From Clostridia bacterium (GTDB taxonomy: Bacteria > Bacillota > Peptococcia > DRI-13 > DTU073): 9,950 nt of DNA. Under the pieces are notes generated by a model, which worked only from the letters and a program-made list of their open reading frames with translations, did not search any database and was not told the origin of the DNA. Shown here piece after piece: positions 1 through 5,938 of the stretch (position 1 is its first letter; the number at the start of each line of letters is the position of its first letter). The DNA lies in contig DUTO01000126.1 of assembly GCA_012842035.1 (NCBI GenBank), forward strand, positions 1-9,950, in the 5' to 3' direction. Made by a program: the position numbers and the translations under genes.

Positions 1-545
1 ACGAAGTTCCTTTTGGTCTTACTTTACGCGACCTTATTTATGATGAGGAATTAGGGGGAGGCCCCGTTGGTGAGAAAAAGGTTAAGTTTTATCATTTAGG
101 TGGACAATCAGGCCCCTGTGGTTTTGTACATCAATTGGATACCCCATATTGTTATCAAGCTTTGCGGGATAATGGTTTAAGTGTAGGCTCCGGCGCTATT
201 GTAGTGCTGGATGAATCTGTTTGTGTAATTGATTACTTAAAATGTGTTACCGAGTTTTTCCTTCATGAGTCTTGTGGTAAATGTACGCCTTGTCGTGAAG
301 GGAATAAACAACTGTATTTTCTTTTAGATAAATTTACGCAAGGTAGGGCTACCAAAGAAGATTATGTTTTAATGGAACGTTTGAGTAATCTTTTGGCCAA
401 AGCTTCTTTTTGTGGGTTGGGTCAGGCAGCTACCACGGCCCTGGATAGTTGTTTAAAGAATTTACGGGCGGAATTTGAGGCTCATTTGGCAGGACATTGC
501 CCGGCCGGAGTATGTTTTTCTAAACAGAAAAGAGGTGAGCAATAA
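1..545 (+). CDS. NADH-oxidising flavoprotein subunit of NADH-dependent [FeFe]-hydrogenase (NuoF/HydB/HndC family), 3' part
   Basis: This is the C-terminal 180 residues of a NuoF-type subunit. The reading frame is open from base 3, so the gene begins upstream of the window; the TTG at 135 is an internal codon. The visible part starts with the family's EVPFGLTLRDLIYD stretch, continues through LDTP and GSGAIVVLDES, and carries the N3-type [4Fe-4S] ligands in ESCGKCTPCREG plus CGLGQ further on. In this family the missing N-terminal part binds NADH and FMN, and the subunit passes electrons from NADH to the hydrogenase iron-sulfur chain in the cytoplasm. The protein stops shortly after CPAGVC, just where many HydB/HndC homologues continue into a C-terminal two-[4Fe-4S] ferredoxin domain, so that domain is absent. 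The stop overlaps the next start by one base (TAATG), which implies translational coupling. Respiratory complex I or formate dehydrogenase NuoF is excluded mainly by the adjacent hydrogenase gene. Confidence 0.93.
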   Translation, partial: EVPFGLTLRDLIYDEELGGGPVGEKKVKFYHLGGQSGPCGFVHQLDTPYCYQALRDNGLSVGSGAIVVLDESVCVIDYLKCVTEFFLHESCGKCTPCREGNKQLYFLLDKFTQGRATKEDYVLMERLSNLLAKASFCGLGQAATTALDSCLKNLRAEFEAHLAGHCPAGVCFSKQKRGEQ

Positions 546-2272
546 TGGCGAAAAAAATAAAGGTAATGATTGATGGCATAAAAGTTACGGTGCCGGAAGG
601 TACCACTATTTTAGCAGCGGCCCAAAAGGTGGGCCTCATTATTCCTACCCTTTGTCATCATCCTGCTTTAAAACCACAGGCTACATGTCGTGTTTGCTTG
701 GTGGAAGTAAAAGGGCAAAGAAGGTTTCAAACAGCGTGTAATACACCGGTTAGAGAGGGTGATGAAATCTTTACGAATACAAAGGCCGTAAGAGAAGCGA
801 GAAAAACAGTGTTAGAACTTCTTTTAGCTGACCACCCGCAAGATTGCTTAAAATGTGTCCGTAATCAAAATTGTGAGTTGCAAAAATTAGCTGATGACTA
901 TCAAATTCGGGAAATACCGTTTGTCCTTTCAGCGCAAAACTTGCCTCTGGAAGATAATAATCCGGCTATTGTGCGGGATCTGAATAAATGTATCAAATGT
1001 GGTCGTTGTGTTCAGGTTTGTCAAGAAGTACAGCAAGTAGCGGCCATTAACACGGCACATCGCTCGGTAGATTATGGCGTATCGACAGCTTATGCTGTAG
1101 ACTTAGCTGATTCTCCTTGTGTTTATTGTGGCCAATGTCTTAATGTTTGCCCGGTAGGTGCTTTAACGGAAAAGAATGATACGGATAGAGTCTGGGAAGC
1201 TCTTGGGCAGGAGGAACTACATGTTGTAGTGCAAACAGCTCCTGCAGTAAGGGTTGCTTTAGGGGAAGAATTCGGGATGCCCCCGGGAAGTATTACTACG
1301 GGGAAAATGGTGGCTGCGTTAAAGCGACTTGGTTTTGCTAAAGTTTTTGATACTAATTTTACAGCTGATTTGACGATTATGGAGGAATGTCGGGAGTTTT
1401 TACAGCGGCTTAAGGATGGGGCTACTTTACCACTACTTACTTCTTGTAGCCCAGGCTGGATTAATTATATCGAGAAGTTTTATCCGGAACTGTTATCTCA
1501 TGTTTCGACTTGCAAGTCACCACAGCAGATGTTTGGCGCTTTGGCCAAGACTTATTATGCTCAAAAGGCCGATATTCTCCCGGAGAAAATATTTGTGGTT
1601 TCGATTATGCCTTGTGTGGCTAAGAAATATGAATGTACGCGTCCGGAAATGAGAAGCAGTGGTTTTCAGGACGTGGATGTGGTGTTGACGACGCGAGAAT
1701 TAGCTCAGATGATTAAAGAGGCTGGTTTAGACCTCCCTCTTCTTCCGGAAGCCGAATATGATGAACCTTTAGGAACTTCTACTACGGGCGCCGCTGTTAT
1801 TTTTGGCGCTTCTGGTGGGGTGATGGAAGCTGCTTTAAGAACTGTTTACGAAACAGTGACCATGAAGAAATTAAAAAGCTTAGACTTTAAAATGGTGAGA
1901 GGCTTAGCGGGAATCAAAGAGGCAACTCTTGATTTAGCTGGCAAAGAAGTTAAAGTTGCTGTAGCTAATGGTTTGAGTAATGCTAAAGTACTACTGGAAA
2001 AAATCAAAGTGGGTCAATGTGACTATCATTTTATTGAAATTATGGCTTGCCCCGGTGGTTGTATCGGTGGGGGTGGGCAACCTTTAGGAACAACCGAGGA
2101 GATTAAAGAAAAGCGCCTAACAGCTCTTTATAAGATTGATCGTAAGGCTAAGCTGCGTAAATCTCATGAGAATCCGGCGGTTATGCAGTTGTATGAAGAG
2201 TTTTTGCAAAAAATTCTGGAACACGAAGTCCATGAATTACTCCACACTTATTATTCGGATCGCCAAGATTAA
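545..2272 (+). CDS. hydA: NADH-dependent [FeFe]-hydrogenase catalytic subunit (HydA/HndD type)
   Basis: This 575-residue cytoplasmic protein has the modular plan of HydA/HndD subunits, which reversibly make H2 with electrons from NADH, often together with ferredoxin in bifurcating complexes. In order: a [2Fe-2S] domain (C37, C48, C51, C65); a His-Cys3 [4Fe-4S] site (H97, C101, C104, C110); a two-[4Fe-4S] ferredoxin domain (C149/C152/C155/C159 and C192/C195/C198/C202); then the H-cluster domain with motifs TSCSPGW (299-305), MPCVAKKYE (355-363) and MACPGGCIGGGGQP (500-513). The C terminus (SHENPAV to HELLHTYY) matches the fused small-subunit region of monomeric [FeFe]-hydrogenases. Length fits HndD-like proteins. 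In the first motif the residue after C301 is Ser where the classic enzymes have Cys. The start is ATG 545, after an AGAGGTGAG ribosome binding site inside the upstream gene. The H-cluster maturases are not in this window. The group assignment is firm; whether the complex bifurcates is inferred. Confidence 0.97.
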   Translation: MAKKIKVMIDGIKVTVPEGTTILAAAQKVGLIIPTLCHHPALKPQATCRVCLVEVKGQRRFQTACNTPVREGDEIFTNTKAVREARKTVLELLLADHPQDCLKCVRNQNCELQKLADDYQIREIPFVLSAQNLPLEDNNPAIVRDLNKCIKCGRCVQVCQEVQQVAAINTAHRSVDYGVSTAYAVDLADSPCVYCGQCLNVCPVGALTEKNDTDRVWEALGQEELHVVVQTAPAVRVALGEEFGMPPGSITTGKMVAALKRLGFAKVFDTNFTADLTIMEECREFLQRLKDGATLPLLTSCSPGWINYIEKFYPELLSHVSTCKSPQQMFGALAKTYYAQKADILPEKIFVVSIMPCVAKKYECTRPEMRSSGFQDVDVVLTTRELAQMIKEAGLDLPLLPEAEYDEPLGTSTTGAAVIFGASGGVMEAALRTVYETVTMKKLKSLDFKMVRGLAGIKEATLDLAGKEVKVAVANGLSNAKVLLEKIKVGQCDYHFIEIMACPGGCIGGGGQPLGTTEEIKEKRLTALYKIDRKAKLRKSHENPAVMQLYEEFLQKILEHEVHELLHTYYSDRQD

Positions 2273-2316
2273 AAAGCTGAGTGGTCTGTATGGTAGTTTT
2301 TATAAAACCGGAAAAG

Positions 2317-2350
2317 AAAGAGCCGTTCCTAAAAAGAACGGCTCTTTTGA
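2317..2350. terminator. Bidirectional intrinsic terminator between convergent genes
   Basis: A perfect 12-bp inverted repeat, AAAGAGCCGTTC at 2317-2328 and GAACGGCTCTTT at 2336-2347, encloses a 7-base loop. The A-rich left arm and T-rich right arm provide a U-run on either strand. It lies 44 bases after the hydrogenase stop and 34 bases beyond the stop of the minus-strand membrane protein gene, so it can end both transcripts. Confidence 0.9.
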
Positions 2351-2381
2351 AAATAGTGGTGATAACCATACCTTGCTTTCT

Positions 2382-2855
2382 CTAAGATGCAAAAGAAGCA
2401 TGGGGACTGCTTTTATCCATATATGCTGGGTATTCTTTTCTCATTTTGAAAAAGAGAAAAGAAGTTACGATGGGAACAAAGATACTAAGTATCGTATATA
2501 AAACAGCGGTGCGTTTTTTTCTGTATAAAGCGTAAAGTTGATAAAAACTGATCACATAGAGAAAGAAAACACACAATAATAATACATTTCCAATAATGCC
2601 GAGATAGGAGAAAAAACTACAGGCGAATAGGGAGCTGGGCAAAATAATTTCCGGATAAGGAAGGGTATATTTGTCAATTTTAATCTCTCTAAGAATTTGA
2701 CCGATAACATACGTATGAAGAGGAGGAACAAAAGCTAGCCAATTATATTCTCCCCCCGCGTTTTCCCCCATACCATAGAGACCAAAGGCCTGCAGCAAAT
2801 ATAAGACCAAAGCGATAAGGATAATAATAAACCAAATGAGAACCAAAATCATCAT
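2382..2855 (-). CDS. Small multi-pass membrane protein of unknown function
   Basis: This encodes 157 residues with about four hydrophobic segments: roughly 3-25, 41-53 (weak), 74-105 and 118-136. No signal peptide or enzymatic motif is visible. After the first helix comes a stretch GLYGMGENAGGEYNWLAFVP, followed by a glycine-containing VIGQIL segment. This recalls small Firmicute membrane proteins with an N/xWLA(W/F)(I/V)P signature followed by a glycine-containing helix, but I cannot name a family with confidence. The C-terminal tail is charged and probably cytoplasmic. The start is supported by an AAGGAG ribosome binding site about 12 bases upstream of the first of two adjacent ATG codons; either could be used. 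The gene has its own extended -10 promoter, converges on the hydrogenase operon and diverges from the acetyltransferase gene, so it is a single-gene unit. Function unknown. Confidence 0.75.
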   Translation of the reverse strand: MMILVLIWFIIILIALVLYLLQAFGLYGMGENAGGEYNWLAFVPPLHTYVIGQILREIKIDKYTLPYPEIILPSSLFACSFFSYLGIIGNVLLLCVFFLYVISFYQLYALYRKKRTAVLYTILSIFVPIVTSFLFFKMRKEYPAYMDKSSPHASFAS

Positions 2856-2892
2856 AATTATCGTACACTCCTTTTTTAAAAATGCTGGTTTT

Positions 2893-2901
2893 ATTATAGC
2901 A
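2893..2901 (-). promoter_or_regulatory. Extended -10 promoter for the minus-strand membrane protein gene
   Basis: On the minus strand this reads TGCTATAAT, a perfect TGn-TATAAT extended -10 element, 38 bases upstream of the ATG at 2855. No good -35 hexamer is seen at 16-18 bases, which is common when TGn is present. Confidence 0.6.
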
Positions 2902-2984
2902 GTATTGTCTGAACAAAACTAACAAATTATGAATATTAATTTTTTTGTTTAAATTTGACGAAAAATATTTCACGATAAGATCTA

Positions 2985-2993
2985 TGATATAAT
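2985..2993 (+). promoter_or_regulatory. Extended -10 promoter for the acetyltransferase/DUF1538/P-II operon
   Basis: TGATATAAT at 2985-2993 is a perfect extended -10 element, 34 bases upstream of the GTG start at 3028. A TTGACG at 2955-2960 resembles a -35 box but the 27-base spacer is too long, so the promoter probably relies on the extended -10. A GGAGG ribosome binding site follows at 3014-3018. Confidence 0.6.
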
Positions 2994-3027
2994 ATGAAGA
3001 AGTTGATTTTTTTGGAGGTAGATATAT

Positions 3028-3615
3028 GTGTTAATTCGTCAAGCTAAAGTTGAAGATGCGGAAAAAGCAGCTGAGTTAATTAGCTTGGCCTGGGAAGAAT
3101 GTGCTTGTGTTTTAGCCGGAACAACTAATGGAGAAGTGGTACAAAAAATAATCAAGGCGTTTTATCAACAACCTAAGAATATTTTAAGTTATGAAAATGT
3201 TCTGGGGGCTGAAGGGGAACAGGGTGTTGCCGGTTTGGTTTTATCTTTTCCCTCGGATAAGTTTTCTTATTTAAATCGTCCGGTATTGGAGAAATTGCCT
3301 AAGCTTTATAAGGCAGATTTAGCGAACTTTCAGAAAAAGGTTATCCCCATGTTTCAAACAGAAGAAGCAAGGCCACAGGAATACTATATTGATTCTTTGG
3401 CTGTTGATTCACAATATCGGGCCTGTGGAATCGGTTCTGGGTTGTTGAAAGCTGCTAATCGCAAGTCGAGACAGTTGGGGTTAAAGAGGACTTCCCTGAT
3501 TGTGAAGCCGGGAAATAAAGCTGCCCTTAAACTATATAAGAAATATGGTTATCAGGTGAGAGGCAAATTAAAACTGGCGGGCGTAAACTATCTTAGTATG
3601 GTGAAAGCCGTTTAA
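3028..3615 (+). CDS. GNAT family N-acetyltransferase
   Basis: This 195-residue protein has the GNAT fold: N-terminal LIRQAKVEDAEKAAELI typical of beta1/alpha1, the core strand YYIDSLAVDSQYR (119-131), and acetyl-CoA pyrophosphate-binding motif A, RACGIG (131-136; R/QxxGxG/A). Downstream, NKAALKLYKKYGY (163-175) is the usual motif B helix ending in the conserved Tyr-Lys-Lys-Tyr-Gly segment. Such enzymes transfer acetyl from acetyl-CoA to an amine on a small molecule or protein; the acceptor cannot be told from sequence. The start is GTG 3028 with GGAGG nine bases upstream; an ATG two bases earlier in another frame hits a stop at once. It is the first gene after the promoter at 2985 and sits 28 bases before the DUF1538 gene, so it is likely co-transcribed with the DUF1538 and P-II-like genes. 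Confidence 0.9.
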   Translation: MLIRQAKVEDAEKAAELISLAWEECACVLAGTTNGEVVQKIIKAFYQQPKNILSYENVLGAEGEQGVAGLVLSFPSDKFSYLNRPVLEKLPKLYKADLANFQKKVIPMFQTEEARPQEYYIDSLAVDSQYRACGIGSGLLKAANRKSRQLGLKRTSLIVKPGNKAALKLYKKYGYQVRGKLKLAGVNYLSMVKAV

Positions 3616-3643
3616 TGGAAGTGAAAAAGGAGGAGTTTGTTGC

Positions 3644-4345
3644 GTGAAAAACCTTGAGGAATTAAGTGCCTTATGTAAGACGGCATATACTGTTATCCCT
3701 ATTGCTTTATTCTTAATTGTTTTTCAGGTTTTTGTGTTTAAAAAATCTATTGGTGAAACAAAAAGTTTTATTCTGGGTATTGTATTAACTGTTTTCGGGC
3801 TTCATTTTTTCTTAAAAGGAATTTCTTTAAGTTTACTTCCTTTAGGGGAAAATGTGGGGAAAAGCCTGGTGCTCATGGAGCACAAATGGTTAATCATGGC
3901 CTTTGCTTTTATTTTGGGTTATTTTGGCACACTTGTGGAGCCGGCTTTAAGAATTTTAGCTTTGGAAGCGGAAGAAGTTTCGGTGGGTGCTCTTCCCCCT
4001 AAAATTTTGATTCATGCCGTAGCCATAGGCTTTGGTTTTGGGATGGCTCTTGGTGTCTTTAAAATTTTAAAGGGGATTCCGCTGGCCAAAATACTGCTTC
4101 CTTTCTTGGTACTTGTGTTTATTTTGGTTTTTTTCGTTCCGGAACAGTATGTGGCTATTGCCATGGATTCGGCCAGTGCTACTACCGGACCGGTCAATAT
4201 TCCTTTGAATTTAGCCATAGCTTTAGGTTTAGCTAAAATTGTGGAACATGCGGACCCTCTGTTTAGTGGTTTTGGCTTAATCGGTTTAACTTCTTTTGGG
4301 GCGATGCTTTCCGTGCTTGTTTTAGGTATCTTAACTAAAATATAA
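3644..4345 (+). CDS. DUF1538 family integral membrane protein, putative transporter
   Basis: This 233-residue, very hydrophobic protein has about six or seven membrane segments: roughly 14-32, 40-60, 82-102, 121-143, 147-172, a weak 183-198 and 206-230. I recognise it as DUF1538 by FGTLVEPALRILA (94-106), with its acidic residue near a membrane segment, and ATTGPVNIPLNLA (178-190) in the second half. Function is not established, but the fold looks transporter-like, and genes of this family often neighbour a small P-II-like gene, as here (17-base gap). Many relatives occur as two adjacent genes or as a double-length fusion; only one unit is present here, so a homodimer or an unlinked partner is implied. 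The start is GTG 3644 after AAGGAGGAG. The substrate is unknown, and the transport role is inference from topology and context. Confidence 0.8.
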   Translation: MKNLEELSALCKTAYTVIPIALFLIVFQVFVFKKSIGETKSFILGIVLTVFGLHFFLKGISLSLLPLGENVGKSLVLMEHKWLIMAFAFILGYFGTLVEPALRILALEAEEVSVGALPPKILIHAVAIGFGFGMALGVFKILKGIPLAKILLPFLVLVFILVFFVPEQYVAIAMDSASATTGPVNIPLNLAIALGLAKIVEHADPLFSGFGLIGLTSFGAMLSVLVLGILTKI

Positions 4346-4362
4346 GGGGAGGAATTTTAAAA

Positions 4363-4677
4363 ATGGAAGAGTCACTTTGTATTGTGGCGATCGTAGAAAG
4401 AGGGAAGGCGGATAAAGTTGTGCAAGAGGCCAAAAAAGCCGGGGCTAATGGTGCTACCATTCTTTATGGCCGGGGTACTGGTGAGCACGAAGCGATGCGT
4501 TTTTTTGACATACAAATAGAGTCTTCTAAAGAAGTAATTTTAGTTGTTGTGGAGCGGGAAAAGTATGAACCTGTTTTTGAGACGATGATTCGGGCAGGAA
4601 AGTTGAAGGAACCGGGTAAAGGGATTATCTTTACCTTCCCTATAGATAATTTAGTGGGTCTGCGTCATCGTGCTTAA
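4363..4677 (+). CDS. P-II-like signalling protein linked to DUF1538
   Basis: This 104-residue protein has the ferredoxin-like P-II plan: first strand LCIVAIVERGKADKVVQEAKKAGANGATIL (5-34), a loop region LYGRGTGEHEAMRFF (34-48) at the T-loop position, a second strand pair DIQIESSKEVILVVVERE, and a C-terminal AGKLKEPGKGIIFTFPIDNLVGL segment matching the B-loop and last strand (GK.. GKIFV.PV...). The T-loop is shorter than in GlnB/GlnK and lacks the uridylylated Tyr, so it is a divergent P-II-like protein rather than a canonical nitrogen sensor. P-II proteins are trimers that bind nucleotides and plug or tune a partner, as GlnK does AmtB. Here the obvious partner is the DUF1538 protein 17 bases upstream. 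The start is ATG 4363 with AGGGGAGG ten bases before. The ligand is not predictable. Confidence 0.85.
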   Translation: MEESLCIVAIVERGKADKVVQEAKKAGANGATILYGRGTGEHEAMRFFDIQIESSKEVILVVVEREKYEPVFETMIRAGKLKEPGKGIIFTFPIDNLVGLRHRA

Positions 4678-4709
4678 GTTAAATTAGATAAAAAGATAAA
4701 ACAAACATA

Positions 4710-4752
4710 ACAAGGGGGTTCTTTGCTATTGACGCAAACAAACCCCTTTTGT
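4710..4752 (+). terminator. Intrinsic terminator after the DUF1538/P-II operon
   Basis: This is a long hairpin. The outer stem ACAAGGGGGTT (4710-4720) pairs with AACCCCTTTTGT (4741-4752) with one bulge. The inner stem TTTGC (4722-4726) pairs with GCAAA (4734-4738) around the loop TATTGAC. The right arm contains TTTT and a T-rich stretch follows. It lies 33 bases after the P-II stop and before the sigma operon. Confidence 0.75.
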
Positions 4753-4782
4753 CATTTACGATATTGTCTTGTGTATTCTTTT

Positions 4783-4788
4783 TATAAT
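4783..4788 (+). promoter_or_regulatory. Possible -10 box of the sigma operon
   Basis: A perfect TATAAT lies 75 bases before the sigma factor start. The nearest -35-like hexamer, TTGTCT at 4764-4769, is only 13 bases away, which is too close for a normal sigma-A promoter, so the call is tentative. No GGAAC/CGTC-type ECF promoter is visible in this spacer. Confidence 0.35.
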
Positions 4789-4862
4789 ATTGTACATAAA
4801 TTTCTTGCAGGGTTTTAGGGCAGTATCTACGTTTGTATTAAGGGAAGGGAAGGAGGGGAGTT

Positions 4863-5417
4863 ATGGCTTCGCTTAAACAACTTATACAGAAATCCCGTGC
4901 AGGAGACCAAACAGCTTTTTGTGAAATAGTAGAGCAATTTAAAGCTTATGTCTTTGCCATAATTCTTCACTATACTCAAGACCATGAGGAAGCTGAAAAT
5001 ATAGCACAAGAGGTTTTTTTGCAGATATACCGCTCCCTTCCTCAGTACCGATGTCAGAACTTTAAAGCTTGGGTAGGAAGAATTGCTGTCACCAAGGCGA
5101 TTGACTACTATCGGGCCAATTTAAAGTTTAAACGAGAAAAGGCTTTTTCTCCAGAAGCATTACTTAATTTAGTTCCCTGTGATACATGGGATGACCCCGA
5201 AGCAATTTTTCTGCAAGGTGAACAAAAAAGAAGGATCGAGGCAATATGTGCAACCTTGCCTAAAATCTACAGTCGAACAATCCGGAAATATTATCTGGAA
5301 GAAAAAAGTTATCAAGAAATAGCTGCTGAAGAAGGAATTACGATTAAAAGTGTGGAGTCAAGATTATCTCGAGGCAGAAAATTATTCCGCCAGAAATGGG
5401 GGAGAGTGAGCAAATGA
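4863..5417 (+). CDS. ECF-type RNA polymerase sigma factor (SigW-like)
   Basis: This 184-residue sigma-70 family protein has only regions 2 and 4, as in ECF sigma factors. Region 2 spans about 15-88, with the core-binding HEEAENIAQEVFLQIYRSL (41-59) and the -10 recognition segment FKAWVGRIAVTKAIDYYRAN (67-86). Region 4 spans about 122-176, with helix-turn-helix YQEIAAEEGITIKSVESRLSRGRKLF (150-175) that reads the -35 element. It directs RNA polymerase to a special promoter set, generally for cell-envelope or other extracytoplasmic stress, and is normally held inactive by the anti-sigma factor encoded next. The start is ATG 4863 with AGGAGG six bases upstream. The last four bases (ATGA) overlap the preferred start of the anti-sigma gene. 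A likely target promoter lies downstream in the same window at 7665-7691. Confidence 0.95.
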   Translation: MASLKQLIQKSRAGDQTAFCEIVEQFKAYVFAIILHYTQDHEEAENIAQEVFLQIYRSLPQYRCQNFKAWVGRIAVTKAIDYYRANLKFKREKAFSPEALLNLVPCDTWDDPEAIFLQGEQKRRIEAICATLPKIYSRTIRKYYLEEKSYQEIAAEEGITIKSVESRLSRGRKLFRQKWGRVSK

Positions 5418-5938
5418 ATTGTTTTACACCAGAAGAAATAAAACTTTATAAAGCAGGGCTTGTTGAAGAAACATTATGGCAAGAAATTACGGAGCATCTT
5501 TATCATTGTGAACAATGTTCGGAAGTTTTTTTGACTTTATTTTCTGCAGAAGAAATTAGGCAAGCAGAAGATTTGCTTTCCTCTGATTTTACGGCAAAAG
5601 TTAAGACGGCATTACAAGAAGGGGATCTTTATTTGCACCAGAGGGCAAGTAAAAAGAGAGAAAGTTCTGTTCGAAAAAGGCAGCAGGAGAAAAAACAAAG
5701 TTTGTTTTTTTATTATATAGGCGCTGCCGTGGTGACTTTGATTTTTATGAGTTGTGGAGTGTTTCAAAAAATGATTGATGTTGCTCCTTTCGTTGCTTCA
5801 GCAGTAGAAATAGAACAAGAGGGTGTGGTGGAAAGAGAGGAGTTTAGGTTTAATCTACCTGAACGAACTAAAGATTTTTGGTTAGATAGTTTTGTTACCA
5901 AAGAAAAGGAGGGGTTTTTTGATGAAGAAAAAAAGTAA
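5414..5938 (+). CDS. Zinc-binding transmembrane anti-sigma factor (RsiW-like)
   Basis: This encodes 174 residues from the preferred ATG 5414, which overlaps the sigma stop as ATGA and has GGGGGAG nine bases upstream; an in-frame ATG at 5396 lies deeper inside the sigma gene. The N-terminal anti-sigma domain has a zinc site of the ZAS type: C3, then H28-LYH-C32-EQ-C35. This spacing matches RsiW (C3, H30, C34, C37). A basic linker (about 82-95) leads to one membrane helix at about 96-117 (LFFYYIGAAVVTLIFMSCGVF), followed by a roughly 55-residue extracytoplasmic tail rich in Glu. In RsiW-type systems the protein holds the sigma factor at the membrane, and two-step proteolysis (site-1 cut outside, then intramembrane cleavage) frees it. 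That mechanism is inferred here from architecture. The 3' end overlaps the next gene by 17 bases. Confidence 0.9.
   Translation: MNCFTPEEIKLYKAGLVEETLWQEITEHLYHCEQCSEVFLTLFSAEEIRQAEDLLSSDFTAKVKTALQEGDLYLHQRASKKRESSVRKRQQEKKQSLFFYYIGAAVVTLIFMSCGVFQKMIDVAPFVASAVEIEQEGVVEREEFRFNLPERTKDFWLDSFVTKEKEGFFDEEKK

Noticed and set aside
135..137. TTG at 135 as the start of a short protein
   Set aside because: The frame is open to the window edge and the upstream residues match the NuoF family, so this is an internal Leu codon.
2473..2498. Second ECF-like promoter match on the plus strand (GGAAC, 15 bases, CGTATA)
   Set aside because: Spacing is one base short of the match at 7665, it lies inside the 3' end of the minus-strand membrane protein gene, and it points at no nearby plus-strand start. 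It could give an antisense RNA but is most likely chance.
2743..2973. Minus-strand 76-codon open frame overlapping the membrane protein gene
   Set aside because: It overlaps the better-supported gene in another frame and runs across its promoter and ribosome binding site.
2955..2993. TTGACG as the -35 box of the acetyltransferase promoter
   Set aside because: The spacer to TATAAT is 27 bases, far beyond the usual 16-18.
5892..5921. Earlier ATG for the TM2-duplication protein
   Set aside because: It lies further inside the anti-sigma gene without a good ribosome binding site, whereas AAGGAGGGG precedes ATG 5922 at ideal spacing.
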